This document shows, piece by piece, positions 1-7,615 of a stretch of 64,000 bases of DNA. The position numbers and the translations under genes are program-made. Numbering within the stretch: the stretch's first letter is position 1; each line of letters begins with the position of its first letter. The DNA is from a virus, in the IMG/VR virus record IMGVR_UViG_3300025652_000055, positions 1 to 64,000 of that record; one strand, 5' to 3'. The notes beneath the pieces were generated by a model. The model ran no database searches and had not been told where the DNA came from. It worked only from the letters and a program-made list of their open reading frames with translations.

Positions 1-16
1 ATACACTACAGTGTAT
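1..16. repeat. perfect 7-bp inverted repeat
   Basis: The window opens with ATACACT, a 2-base spacer and AGTGTAT, a perfect dyad. It lies immediately upstream of the promoter-like element at 18-55, so it could be an operator or the end of a hairpin begun outside the window. Function is inferred from position only. Confidence 0.4.
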
Positions 17-17
17 G

Positions 18-55
18 TACATAGATAATACGAGGAGATACAGATAATAAATATG
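18..55 (+). promoter_or_regulatory. promoter-like element, diverged third copy, before the late block
   Basis: This stretch aligns with the two nearly identical minus-strand elements at 63548-63582 and 61898-61932. It shares TAC at the start, ATAATACGA in the middle, and GATAATA followed by AAATATG at the end, with small gaps. It faces right, toward the late genes, with the structured leader and the first late gene downstream. The similarity is seen directly; calling it a promoter is inference. Confidence 0.45.
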
Positions 56-330
56 TGAAAGCTTGGGGGAAAATAAATAGTGGTAGCGACGAGTGAGAGG
101 GTAATGCTATACACCGAAGGGGGTATGTCTACGCGAAACGATATAGACTATGGGGGCTGGGTTATAAGGATTGACTTTCCAAAATGATGGCGGGTCGTGA
201 GGGGTAGGGGCAACACATACCCTCTAATTACGTAACGTTTTTTTTTAATGACACTAGCCTTATAAGAAGTATAAGTAAGGGGCAATTGTCACACTTTAAT
301 TATTCTCTTTATTATGTAACTATATATTGT
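56..330 (+). other. structured, G-rich leader of the late block (possible ncRNA)
   Basis: No convincing gene lies in bases 1-330. The stretch is richer in G+C than its surroundings and the plus strand carries several GGGG/GGGGG runs. Visible helices include GTCTA/TAGAC (about 127-148), a GAGGG-TA/TACCCTC hairpin (about 199-225), and a competing long-range pairing of AGAGGGTA (about 97-104) with TACCCTCT (about 219-226). A run of Ts follows near 239-246. It could be a late-transcript leader (antitermination or stability element), an independent ncRNA, or part of a packaging/terminal region. The class is not recognised. Confidence 0.45.
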
Positions 331-573
331 ATGGGACAAAAGCTATCAGCTCAAGCAAGGAGAGACAAAGCGGCACGTGACTTAGCGTTTGCTAAAACAC
401 CGGCTAGGAGAGCTAAAAAAGCACATGCTCAACGTATGGCTAGGAAAAATCCCAGAGCGTCACAGGGTAAGGACTATGATCATAAGGATCAAAGATACGA
501 AACTCCTTCTGCTAACAGAGGAAATGACGGACAAGGAACTAAAAAAGAAAGTGGTAAAAGGTATGCCACTTAA
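331..573 (+). CDS. small basic phage protein, first late gene
   Basis: An 80-residue Lys/Arg-rich protein of unknown function. A longer reading frame exists from a TTG at 286, but the ATG at 331 (MGQKLSAQARRDKAARD) is preferred because the extra N-terminus is low-complexity and lies in the leader. Charged helix-forming residues fill the first half and the C-terminus is polar, compatible with a nucleic-acid-associated or virion-packaged protein. I recall similar short proteins in marine phages but cannot name a family. Confidence 0.6.
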   Translation: MGQKLSAQARRDKAARDLAFAKTPARRAKKAHAQRMARKNPRASQGKDYDHKDQRYETPSANRGNDGQGTKKESGKRYAT

Positions 574-611
574 CGCCCTATACCTTATAACATAAACTAA
601 ATACTTTAAAC

Positions 612-884
612 ATGGTTAAATTCGTAAAATTTACATTTGACACAGACAAGACTTATTACCTACCAGTAGGTGAAGGAGCTCTTGTTGGACAAGCTGCTGA
701 TGACAGTACAGCTTTGACAGTTGGATTTGGAGGTTCATTAGCAACAATTACATGTGCTGCTGATACTGACAGATCTATGCAAGTAAGTCTAGTGAAAGCT
801 ATCTATGATGTACTAAGTGATTCTCAGATTTCTGAGGTTACATGGGCACCAGCGAAAGCTATCTCTGCAGTTACTGTAGCGTAA
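612..884 (+). CDS. small virion-like protein, unknown
   Basis: A 90-residue, beta-prone protein rich in Ala, Thr, Val and Gly, with no signal peptide or membrane segment. It stands alone between the basic protein and a strong hairpin at 893-929, so it may be expressed at high level as its own unit. Size and composition suggest a minor structural or decoration protein, but this is inference. Confidence 0.6.
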   Translation: MVKFVKFTFDTDKTYYLPVGEGALVGQAADDSTALTVGFGGSLATITCAADTDRSMQVSLVKAIYDVLSDSQISEVTWAPAKAISAVTVA

Positions 885-892
885 CGCAAAAC

Positions 893-929
893 TTAGGATT
901 AAGGCGTCTTATCGGCGCCTTGGTTCTAA
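893..929 (+). terminator. long hairpin, probable terminator or processing site
   Basis: A 14-bp stem (893-906 with 916-929, including G-U pairs) closes a 9-base loop. The short T-rich stretch TTTATT follows. It sits 9 bases after a stop codon and 28 bases before the next start. It may be a partial rho-independent terminator or a 3'-end stabiliser. Confidence 0.6.
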
Positions 930-956
930 TTTATTAAACATTTAAAACCAAAACCA

Positions 957-1289
957 ATGACACTTTATTACCAGACTAACTCGTGGAGTAGTCAACCACA
1001 ACAACAACAACAAGAGATAACAAAAGAAACCATTAAACTTTGGCAACACCTCGCTGAGAAAAAGAACTGGCGAATCACCCAACTACCAAATGGATATTAT
1101 CAATCAGAACATAAAGATATAAACTGCGATTGTAATCCTGAAAAGGACACATGCTGTGAAAAATGGATCGACGTAACAAGACGCGAGACTTTAGAAGGAG
1201 CAGAACAAGCAATAGACGGTTCAGTAGAACACTTTAAAAGAAAGATAGCCTACTTAAAAGGACCAACAGTAGTAAAAACATTTAAATAA
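957..1289 (+). CDS. Cys-containing hypothetical protein
   Basis: A 110-residue protein starting with a poly-Gln stretch (about residues 13-19). A cysteine cluster follows (C-D-C, then C-C about ten residues later, roughly residues 57-70) that could bind a metal. The C-terminal half is helical and charged. It lies directly upstream of groEL. No family recognised. Confidence 0.55.
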   Translation: MTLYYQTNSWSSQPQQQQQEITKETIKLWQHLAEKKNWRITQLPNGYYQSEHKDINCDCNPEKDTCCEKWIDVTRRETLEGAEQAIDGSVEHFKRKIAYLKGPTVVKTFK

Positions 1290-1313
1290 ACCACACTAAT
1301 ATAATTTAATATA

Positions 1314-2885
1314 ATGAATTTTAATAATACTAATAGTATAGTAAAGGATCTGACCTTTAAAAAGAAGGCAAAGTCCAAAATAATGAAGGGTGTAGACAAG
1401 TTAGCGAAGGCCGTAGGCTCAACTCTTGGTGCATCTGGAAAATGTGTGATCTATGAAGATACCATGGGTCGGCCGGTGATAACAAAAGATGGTGTAACCG
1501 TTGCGGAAAGCGTAGTCTTAATGGACCCGGTCGAAAATATTGGCGCTACTTTAATAAAAGAAGCCGCCAGTAAAACAGTAGAAGAAGCAGGAGATGGTAC
1601 TACAACAGCTACCATCCTTGCTCATTCTATACTTAGTGGCTACAATGAGTATGAAGGATGGGAATCACTAAGAAATATTAAGAAAGGAATAGATTATTCA
1701 ACTGAAAAGGTATTAGAATACCTAGAAGAAATAAAAAAACCCGCAGACGACGATTTAATTAAGCATGTAGCTAAGATTTCCTGTAATAACGACAGTGAAT
1801 TAGGTAATTTAATTGCTGAGGCTTATGAAAAAGTGGGTAAAAACGGAGTAGTTTTGATGGAAGGCTCAGAAGATGAGAATACACACATCGAAATTGTTGA
1901 TGGAGTAGAGCTTCACGGCTGTAAAATAAAATCTCCGCACTTATTAACAGATAAAGACAACCATAAGTCAGTATTAGAAGATCCATACGTGTTAATCGTG
2001 GATTCTCCTGTAGAAAACATACGTAAAATACAGACAATATTGGAATATATAATAAAAGGTGGTAAATCACTGCTTATTATAGCAGAATTAGAACAACAAC
2101 CATTTGCTACATTGTTAATGAACAAGGTAAAAGGTAATATAAAGGTGAATATAGTAGATTTACCAGGTTTTGGTCCATCAAAAAGAGATACACTAGAGGA
2201 TATAGCGCTAATGACAGGTGCAAAAGTAATAAGTGAAGAACTTGGTGATGATATGGACATGATAGATCCAAAAGTATTAGGTAGAGCTAAAAAAGCTGTT
2301 ACAGATAAAAGATCTACAATACTAACCGTGGATAAAGATCCTAAGATTTTAAAAGACAGAATTAAATCTGTTGAAAAAAAGATAAAAGAAACTAAAGATA
2401 AGTATTGGAAAGGTCTTCACCAAAAAAGATTAGCCATGTTATCAGGTTTAGTTGGTATAATCAAAGTAGGTGCTTATTCTCAGGTTGAACGAAAAGAGAA
2501 GATGGATAGAGTTGAAGATGCTTTGTATGCTACTAAAGCCGCTATAGAAGAAGGTGTTGTGCCTGGTGGCGGTATTGCTTTGTTAAATGCTGCTAATATA
2601 GTTGAAAACCACGAAGGCGCTGGAGAGTTGATATTGTTAAACGCGATACAAGCTCCTTTTGAAAAAGTGTTAGAAAATGCTAATATGATGGAAAGAGTTT
2701 CCTGGGCTAATGAGTGGGAGGAAGGAGAAGGTATAGATGTTACATGTGGTTGTACAAAGAACATGGTTGAAGCTGGTATTGTGGATCCAGTATTAGTAAC
2801 TAAGTCAGCTTTAAAATACGCGGTAAGTGTTGCTAAAACAATAATGTCTGCCGATTGTGTAATTTCAAACGTCAGAGAACAATGA
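1314..2885 (+). CDS. groL: phage chaperonin GroEL (Hsp60)
   Basis: A 523-residue group I chaperonin, slightly shorter than the bacterial 548. Conserved ATP-site elements are visible: ITKDGVTVA (about 56-64), GDGTTTAT (93-100), RVEDAL (399-404, containing the catalytic Asp equivalent to E. coli D398) and GVVPGGG (414-420). The apical domain lies between about 190 and 375. The usual Gly-Gly-Met C-terminal tail is missing. It overlaps groES by four bases (ATGA), a coupled operon. Its likely role is folding phage virion proteins such as capsid or fibres in the host cytoplasm. Family assignment is secure; the client is inferred. Confidence 0.96.
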   Translation: MNFNNTNSIVKDLTFKKKAKSKIMKGVDKLAKAVGSTLGASGKCVIYEDTMGRPVITKDGVTVAESVVLMDPVENIGATLIKEAASKTVEEAGDGTTTATILAHSILSGYNEYEGWESLRNIKKGIDYSTEKVLEYLEEIKKPADDDLIKHVAKISCNNDSELGNLIAEAYEKVGKNGVVLMEGSEDENTHIEIVDGVELHGCKIKSPHLLTDKDNHKSVLEDPYVLIVDSPVENIRKIQTILEYIIKGGKSLLIIAELEQQPFATLLMNKVKGNIKVNIVDLPGFGPSKRDTLEDIALMTGAKVISEELGDDMDMIDPKVLGRAKKAVTDKRSTILTVDKDPKILKDRIKSVEKKIKETKDKYWKGLHQKRLAMLSGLVGIIKVGAYSQVERKEKMDRVEDALYATKAAIEEGVVPGGGIALLNAANIVENHEGAGELILLNAIQAPFEKVLENANMMERVSWANEWEEGEGIDVTCGCTKNMVEAGIVDPVLVTKSALKYAVSVAKTIMSADCVISNVREQ

Positions 2886-3139
2886 AAGCAATAAACTACT
2901 ATATAGTAATAGAGAAGATAAAAGAAGAACCAAGAGAGGTTGGTGGTCTTATTATCGCAGATAGAACAGATACTGAAGTTAGATATAAGAAAGCTAAAGT
3001 AATAACGGTTGGTGACAAAGTCGAAGGTGTAAAAGATAATGATATTATATTTTACGACAAACATGCTGGTCATGGAATTTCTTATAAAGACAAAGTATAT
3101 ACAGTTATTAACTTAGGTGATGTAGTATTAGTGGAATGA
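2882..3139 (+). CDS. groS: phage co-chaperonin GroES
   Basis: An 85-residue Hsp10. The start at 2882 (MKAINYYIVIEKI) overlaps the groEL stop. An upstream in-frame ATG at 2855 lies inside groEL and is not needed. The mobile loop is recognisable near residues 15-28 (REVGGLIIAD), with the hydrophobic Leu-Ile-Ile that would contact GroEL. The sequence ends in a beta-strand (DVVLVE), typical of the family. With its own GroEL it should form a dedicated folding chamber, because phage and host caps may not be interchangeable. Confidence 0.9.
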   Translation: MKAINYYIVIEKIKEEPREVGGLIIADRTDTEVRYKKAKVITVGDKVEGVKDNDIIFYDKHAGHGISYKDKVYTVINLGDVVLVE

Positions 3140-3576
3140 GACTAAGCGCATCAGATATACGTGATATGAATTTATTTAAGTATTACAGGCTTGTTAGAAA
3201 ATGGGCCTGTAAAACTTATGATCTTAAAGATGCAGATTTAGAACTTTTAATATATTTAGATTGCAAATCTCATTTTACACGTAATGATTTTATAGAGGGT
3301 GTATATACATACTCCTGGGACAAAGCAAGATGGGAACGCCTTCGTAATGAAGGTTGGATCGATGTTTGGCGTCACCGAAACCGCACTTCAATTAAATACA
3401 GCGTTTACAAAACTTCTTTCAAATGTAAGCAGCTAATCTCAAGAATTTACAGAATATTGCTCGCCGAGGAGGATTTACCTACCAGCGAGCGAAGCAAGTT
3501 TTATAACAACAAGTCATATACAGACAAGGTCTATAATAAGGCTATTGATGATATGATTAAAGACAAAGATAGATAA
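3136..3576 (+). CDS. winged-helix-like phage protein
   Basis: A 146-residue basic protein overlapping the groES stop by four bases. Residues about 30-100 have the look of a winged helix (helices, then WERLRNEGWIDVWRHRNRT and a following strand), followed by a basic helix (about 95-120). Comparable proteins occur beside structural genes in marine phages. It may bind DNA as a regulator or packaging factor. Specific function unknown. Confidence 0.6.
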   Translation: MRLSASDIRDMNLFKYYRLVRKWACKTYDLKDADLELLIYLDCKSHFTRNDFIEGVYTYSWDKARWERLRNEGWIDVWRHRNRTSIKYSVYKTSFKCKQLISRIYRILLAEEDLPTSERSKFYNNKSYTDKVYNKAIDDMIKDKDR

Positions 3577-3594
3577 CTAATTAAAAAAAAAGTA

Positions 3595-4218
3595 ATGGCT
3601 TACAAAAAATCACCATTTAAAATGTCAGGTAAATCACCTTTCATGAAGGCGCTAGTAGGTAATCAAGGTAACTTACCAATACACTTACAAGAAAAAATTA
3701 AAGCTTCTCCAGCCAAACAAACTAAAAGTCAACTCGAAGAGTACAGATCAAAGAATGATTACTTAAACCCAAAAGTTAAAAAAAGAAAAAACGTAAGTGA
3801 CGAGCAGGTTATAAAAGAATTAGAGTCTCAAGAGTCTACAATGGGTAGAGCTAAGTTTAAGACAAAAGCAGACGTTAAAGCTGTAAAGTCAATGCAAGCT
3901 CTTGGTGGTGGTTCTAAGTATGATGATTTAATAGAACAAAAAGCTATAGAGAGATTTAAAAACTCTCCAGTAAAGCAGAAAGACATAAAAATAAAAGACC
4001 TACCTGATGAAGCTGTTAAAACAGGTAAAAAGATAATTAAAGGAGTTAAAAAGCTAGGTAAGAAAATAGGTAACATAAAGCTATCTACAAAAGAAGGTCA
4101 AAAGCGTAGACAAGAAAGAAGGGATTTAAGAGCTAAGCAAAAAGCTGAAAAAGATAGTCCAGCTAAGAAATACGGTAAATCACCTGCAAAGAAAAAAGGT
4201 TGCAGTAAAAAATATTAA
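3595..4218 (+). CDS. basic protein with repeated S-P-x-K motifs
   Basis: A 207-residue, strongly Lys-rich protein. The motif Ser-Pro-x-Lys or a close variant occurs at KSPFKM and KSPFMK (N-terminus), ASPAK, NSPVK, DSPAK and KSPAK (C-terminus), and the protein ends in a basic Cys-containing tail. SPxK-type motifs can bind the DNA minor groove in other proteins, so this may coat or condense DNA, or the motif may be an assembly or processing signal. It is the first of a tandem set of small genes sharing the motif. Confidence 0.6.
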   Translation: MAYKKSPFKMSGKSPFMKALVGNQGNLPIHLQEKIKASPAKQTKSQLEEYRSKNDYLNPKVKKRKNVSDEQVIKELESQESTMGRAKFKTKADVKAVKSMQALGGGSKYDDLIEQKAIERFKNSPVKQKDIKIKDLPDEAVKTGKKIIKGVKKLGKKIGNIKLSTKEGQKRRQERRDLRAKQKAEKDSPAKKYGKSPAKKKGCSKKY

Positions 4219-4219
4219 G

Positions 4220-4414
4220 ATGGAAAACAAAACAAAAGCAATGCCTATAACGGCAAGAGTAAAAGCAGGTAGCTTCAAAGGTGAAACAAGTAAAAGCCCT
4301 GTTAAACCAGAGGATGGTGCTATAACTACAGCTGCTGGAAACAGAGCTATAACGACTAAGCCTGGAGATTACTTATTTGACAATGCGCCTAAGTCGCCTT
4401 GTGAAACTTGTTAA
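4220..4414 (+). CDS. small SPxK-motif protein
   Basis: A 64-residue protein beginning one base after the previous stop. It carries KSPVK near residue 26 and KSPCETC at the C-terminus, which may bind a metal or form a disulfide. Otherwise it is polar and Thr/Ala-rich. Function unknown; same motif family as its neighbours. Confidence 0.5.
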   Translation: MENKTKAMPITARVKAGSFKGETSKSPVKPEDGAITTAAGNRAITTKPGDYLFDNAPKSPCETC

Positions 4415-4419
4415 TATAA

Positions 4420-4791
4420 ATGGCATACTTACAAAGTAGAAGTCCTTTCAAGCAAAAGAAAGATTACCCTGTTATGGAGAAGAAACTTGATCCTGGTGTT
4501 ATAGCTGAAGCTAATAATGACGGGACAATATTCGTTAGCAAGGACGTTTCTCCAGCTGTACAAAAACATGCTGTTAAAGAAGAAATAGAGCATCAAAAAG
4601 ACATGGAATCGGGTAAGCTTGACTATACTGACGATAACGTTAAGTGGGACGGTAAAAACTATCCTAGAAAAAACGGTAAAGTACTTTACAGTGGGAAATG
4701 GCTTGACGAAGGTGATAATAGATTTCCTTGGGAAAAAGGAGCAAAACAAAGAGCTTATGGCTCTGTAGCAAAATCAAAATATGGCATTTAA
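4420..4791 (+). CDS. SPxK-motif protein with degenerate zincin-like helix
   Basis: A 123-residue protein starting with an RSPFKQK motif. A central helix reads HAVKEEIEHQKDMESG (about 49-64), followed by LDYTDDNVKWDGKNYPR. I recall phage relatives in which this helix carries a true HExxH zinc-protease motif. Here the first histidine of that motif is not in place, so activity is doubtful. It may be a structural derivative of a small phage metallopeptidase. Confidence 0.5.
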   Translation: MAYLQSRSPFKQKKDYPVMEKKLDPGVIAEANNDGTIFVSKDVSPAVQKHAVKEEIEHQKDMESGKLDYTDDNVKWDGKNYPRKNGKVLYSGKWLDEGDNRFPWEKGAKQRAYGSVAKSKYGI

Positions 4792-5140
4792 ACTAAAACT
4801 AAAAAACGTAAGCGCTAGCGGTAAAAAAGCTAGTCCTTTTAAAATAAGCGAAGCATTAATCGCTGGTGCTGGTGTAGCGGCTGACAGGTTCGTAAACGTA
4901 GAAGACTCCTATAAAGTTGGAACTGGCGAAGGCGCTAAAACTGGAAGAGGTGGTACAGATCTTCTTACAAAAAACAAAGGTGGTGGTGGAGTTGAAACTT
5001 GTGAAGATAAGTTCGACCCTATAGATAATAATACAGAGTATGAAGCTTGCTTGGCAGAAAAAGAAGAAAATACAGAAGATACTACACCAGCTGTTGATGT
5101 CAAAACCGAAGGCACAGAGGATATAGTAGAAGCTGGATAA
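4781..5140 (+). CDS. SPxK-motif protein, acidic C-terminus
   Basis: A 119-residue protein overlapping the previous gene by 11 bases in another frame. The N-terminus is basic with an ASPFK motif (about residue 18). A Gly-rich middle and an acidic Thr/Glu-rich tail follow, with two cysteines about 16 residues apart. The split between a basic head and acidic tail suggests a peripheral virion or scaffold-associated protein. Function unknown. Confidence 0.5.
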   Translation: MAFKLKLKNVSASGKKASPFKISEALIAGAGVAADRFVNVEDSYKVGTGEGAKTGRGGTDLLTKNKGGGGVETCEDKFDPIDNNTEYEACLAEKEENTEDTTPAVDVKTEGTEDIVEAG

Positions 5141-5154
5141 TAAAAAAAATAGAT

Positions 5155-6351
5155 ATGGGATTTAAAATGAGAAGATCTGGCATGAGCCTAGGATCAACAA
5201 CAAGAATACAACCGCAGTTAACAAACTTGCAGTCTAGTCAAAGTTCTCCAATACATCAACAGGTCGACGCGGAGTTTGTCGCAAGTCAAGTTGATCAAGG
5301 AAGAAATGATGATGGTAGTGTTAATTTAAATGCTTCTAGACCTGGTGAAGGTGGCCGAAAGTCAGATGGGGCCTTTGGTAGAGCTTGTGGTTCTAGAAAT
5401 GACGGGTCTGTTGGTACTGATCCTGAAACTGGTAAAAGATTCAAATGCTCTCGTGATCCCAACTACGTAAGACCGACAGAAACGCCGGGGTACGAAGATG
5501 AAGAAAACTACTCTCTATCAATGGACACACCTGAAACTTCTGGTAATATGTTAACTCCTAGAGAAATGAGGAGAAACTATAGAGCTACTGATATATTTAG
5601 AAGAAGACAGGAAGATTTAATAAGAAGAGCTAATAAAGATTACAGACAAGCTATTAGAAGAGGACAAAAACCACCACCAGGCGTAATGAAAATACTATCA
5701 GGTGAATACTTAGGTAATATGGATGGGGTTAATCAAGGTCAAGCAAGCACAGGTACAACAAACCTTTTTACTGGTCAAAAAACATTTAAGTTTAATCCAA
5801 AAACAGGTGGTGGTAAAAAAGACTTAAACGATGCTTTAGCCACTGAGACTGCTCGTTTGATAGCAGCAAAAGAAGAAGCTGGAGAAAAATTTGAGTTAAG
5901 CGATATAAAAAAGCAAGCTACGCAGACTGTTAGTGACAATTATATAGCTGAAGGAAAAGTAAATGTTTATAACCAAGGTCAATATCTAAGCGAAAGAAGT
6001 AGAAGATTATCGGACAATAGAGGCCTTACGCCAGAAGATTTTGGTGATTATGGTTTAAAAGGTAGAAGTCAACGAAGAGTAGATAATGATTCTCTTAAAG
6101 TTAAAGGATATAAAGAGGATTTAATGAAAGGTGTTATTGAGAATCAAAACGCTAAAGATGGTGAACCTAAATACCAGTACGATCCTAACAACAAAGAAGG
6201 TATGTCTGAAAAAGATTACTTAAGGCTAAAAAGAAAAATAACTAAAAAAAGAGGTGACAATAGCGCTTTTAAACAAAAAGACTCACCGATAAATATGACC
6301 GTGAATATAACTAAGCCATCTTACAAAATGGGTGGATTTGGATCTAAATAA
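5155..6351 (+). CDS. hydrophilic virion-associated protein, unknown
   Basis: A 398-residue, highly hydrophilic protein with Arg-rich helices around 135-175 and 255-350. SSPI and DSPI variants of the neighbourhood motif occur near each end. It has no membrane segment or enzyme motif. It sits in the SPxK gene group and is probably packaged or peripheral in the virion. The start is supported by close spacing (14 bases) to the previous stop. Confidence 0.5.
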   Translation: MGFKMRRSGMSLGSTTRIQPQLTNLQSSQSSPIHQQVDAEFVASQVDQGRNDDGSVNLNASRPGEGGRKSDGAFGRACGSRNDGSVGTDPETGKRFKCSRDPNYVRPTETPGYEDEENYSLSMDTPETSGNMLTPREMRRNYRATDIFRRRQEDLIRRANKDYRQAIRRGQKPPPGVMKILSGEYLGNMDGVNQGQASTGTTNLFTGQKTFKFNPKTGGGKKDLNDALATETARLIAAKEEAGEKFELSDIKKQATQTVSDNYIAEGKVNVYNQGQYLSERSRRLSDNRGLTPEDFGDYGLKGRSQRRVDNDSLKVKGYKEDLMKGVIENQNAKDGEPKYQYDPNNKEGMSEKDYLRLKRKITKKRGDNSAFKQKDSPINMTVNITKPSYKMGGFGSK

Positions 6352-6353
6352 CT

Positions 6354-6836
6354 ATGGCATTTAAATTACCAAATAAAAATATAAAATCAGCGATATCTAC
6401 AACTGGCTATAAGTCTAATAGTCCGGATGTAGATAACGACGTTAATGTAATACCTAGTAGTAAAATTACTATGAAAGGTGTTGACTTTCCTGTTAAAGGT
6501 GTAGGTAGCAATGGTGTTACAAAAAACATGAAACCAGGAGAAGATTATGATTTTGGTGATGCTGACTATGTTGTTGAAACTCCTATAAAGCAGTCTAACA
6601 AAAGAACTAAAGGTAAAGGTAGACATTTTAGAAAATCAGAAGAAGGTGCTGGTATGACATCAGCCGGTGTTGCTTCATATAGAAAACAAAACCCAGGTAG
6701 CAAGCTAAAGACAGCTGTAACTGGTAAAGTAAAAGCTGGTAGCAAGGCTGCTGGACGTAGAAAATCTTTTTGTGCTAGATCGAAAGGCTGGACAGGTGAA
6801 AGAGGTAAAGCTGCTAGACGCAGGTGGAAATGTTAA
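6354..6836 (+). CDS. basic protein with SFCAR/RRRWKC C-terminus
   Basis: A 160-residue protein starting two bases after its neighbour. The last ~65 residues are very basic and contain SAGVASYRKQNPGSKLKTA, RRKSFCARSKGW and a terminal RRRWKC. I recall this C-terminal signature in many marine phage small proteins. The two conserved cysteines with Arg/Lys suggest nucleic-acid or metal binding. TPIK and NSPD variants of the local motif are present. Confidence 0.55.
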   Translation: MAFKLPNKNIKSAISTTGYKSNSPDVDNDVNVIPSSKITMKGVDFPVKGVGSNGVTKNMKPGEDYDFGDADYVVETPIKQSNKRTKGKGRHFRKSEEGAGMTSAGVASYRKQNPGSKLKTAVTGKVKAGSKAAGRRKSFCARSKGWTGERGKAARRRWKC

Positions 6837-6846
6837 AACATATATT

Positions 6847-7164
6847 ATGACTTGGATAAAAAAACACTTAAAAGTATCTGTACCGTCTCCGCTAAAGCAG
6901 GAGAAGAAAAACGAAATCAACTTCAGGGCTAGCCAGAACACTCAAAAAAGTGAAACTGACGCGGGTGTATCTAAATCAACCCTTAGTGGTGGAATAGACT
7001 ATAAGAGAGGTAATTTAAATTTAAATGCTTCTGGTGATACAAATAAAAACTATAACATTGGACTAAACATGTCTAATAAGAAAGGAAATGTTTCTGGAGG
7101 TGTTAACTATAATAAGGGACAATTCAGTAATAACATAGGTGGTAATCTTAAAATAAAGTTTTAA
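6847..7164 (+). CDS. SPxK-motif protein with Gly/Asn repeats
   Basis: A 105-residue protein. The start at 6847 (MTWIKKHLKVSVPSPLK) is chosen because the longer frame from 6772 runs through the previous gene. After the PSPLK motif, alternating Gly/Asn/Ser strands (SGGIDYKRGNLNLNASGDTN and similar) look like short antiparallel beta repeats, as in outer-surface or barrel-like proteins. Function unknown. Confidence 0.5.
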   Translation: MTWIKKHLKVSVPSPLKQEKKNEINFRASQNTQKSETDAGVSKSTLSGGIDYKRGNLNLNASGDTNKNYNIGLNMSNKKGNVSGGVNYNKGQFSNNIGGNLKIKF

Positions 7165-7165
7165 T

Positions 7166-7615
7166 ATGCCTAAAAAGAAATTTAGTGAAACAAAAGTCGG
7201 AAAGTTTTTATCAAAAGCTGCTCCAGGTATATTAGGAACCGTGGGTGATATATTACCTGATAACGGTTTATTTGGTGTTGTAAAAAATCTTATATCAAAA
7301 GATGAAGCAATGCCAGTTGAAGACAAAGAAAAAGCTTTAAAGCTATTAGAACAAGATATGGTTGAGATGCAAGAAATAAGTAAACGTTGGGCCAGCGATA
7401 TGAAAAGCGATTCATGGCTCTCAAAAAATACACGTCCACTTACTTTAATATTTTTAACTGTCTCAATGGTTCTATTGATATTCTCAGATAGCATAGGTGA
7501 ATCATTTGAAGTTGATTCTGGTTGGGTTGATTTATTAAAGTCTTTATTAATAACTGTATATGTAGCTTATTTTGGTTCGCGAGGAGCTGAGAAGTTTAAG
7601 AAAATATCTAAATAA
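7166..7615 (+). CDS. holin, three-TM (Holin_3TMs-like) family
   Basis: A 149-residue membrane protein. The segment RWASDMKSDSWLSKNTRPLTL (about 74-94) precedes two transmembrane helices at about 91-107 and 121-138. This arrangement is typical of the three-TM holin family (Holin_3TMs), whose first hydrophobic helix is near the N-terminus (about 20-42). It should permeabilise the inner membrane late in infection so that the endolysin at 47717-48181 can reach the cell wall. The endolysin lies 40 kb away in the same operon, which is unusual for a lysis pair. Confidence 0.8.
   Translation: MPKKKFSETKVGKFLSKAAPGILGTVGDILPDNGLFGVVKNLISKDEAMPVEDKEKALKLLEQDMVEMQEISKRWASDMKSDSWLSKNTRPLTLIFLTVSMVLLIFSDSIGESFEVDSGWVDLLKSLLITVYVAYFGSRGAEKFKKISK

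Noticed and set aside
239-247. T run as a terminator
   Set aside because: The nearest stable hairpin ends about 13 bases earlier and the intervening TTACGTAA dyad is weak; support is insufficient.
286-330. TTG start giving a 95-residue version of the first late gene
   Set aside because: The added N-terminus lies in the leader and has no protein-like character; the ATG at 331 starts the recognisable basic protein.
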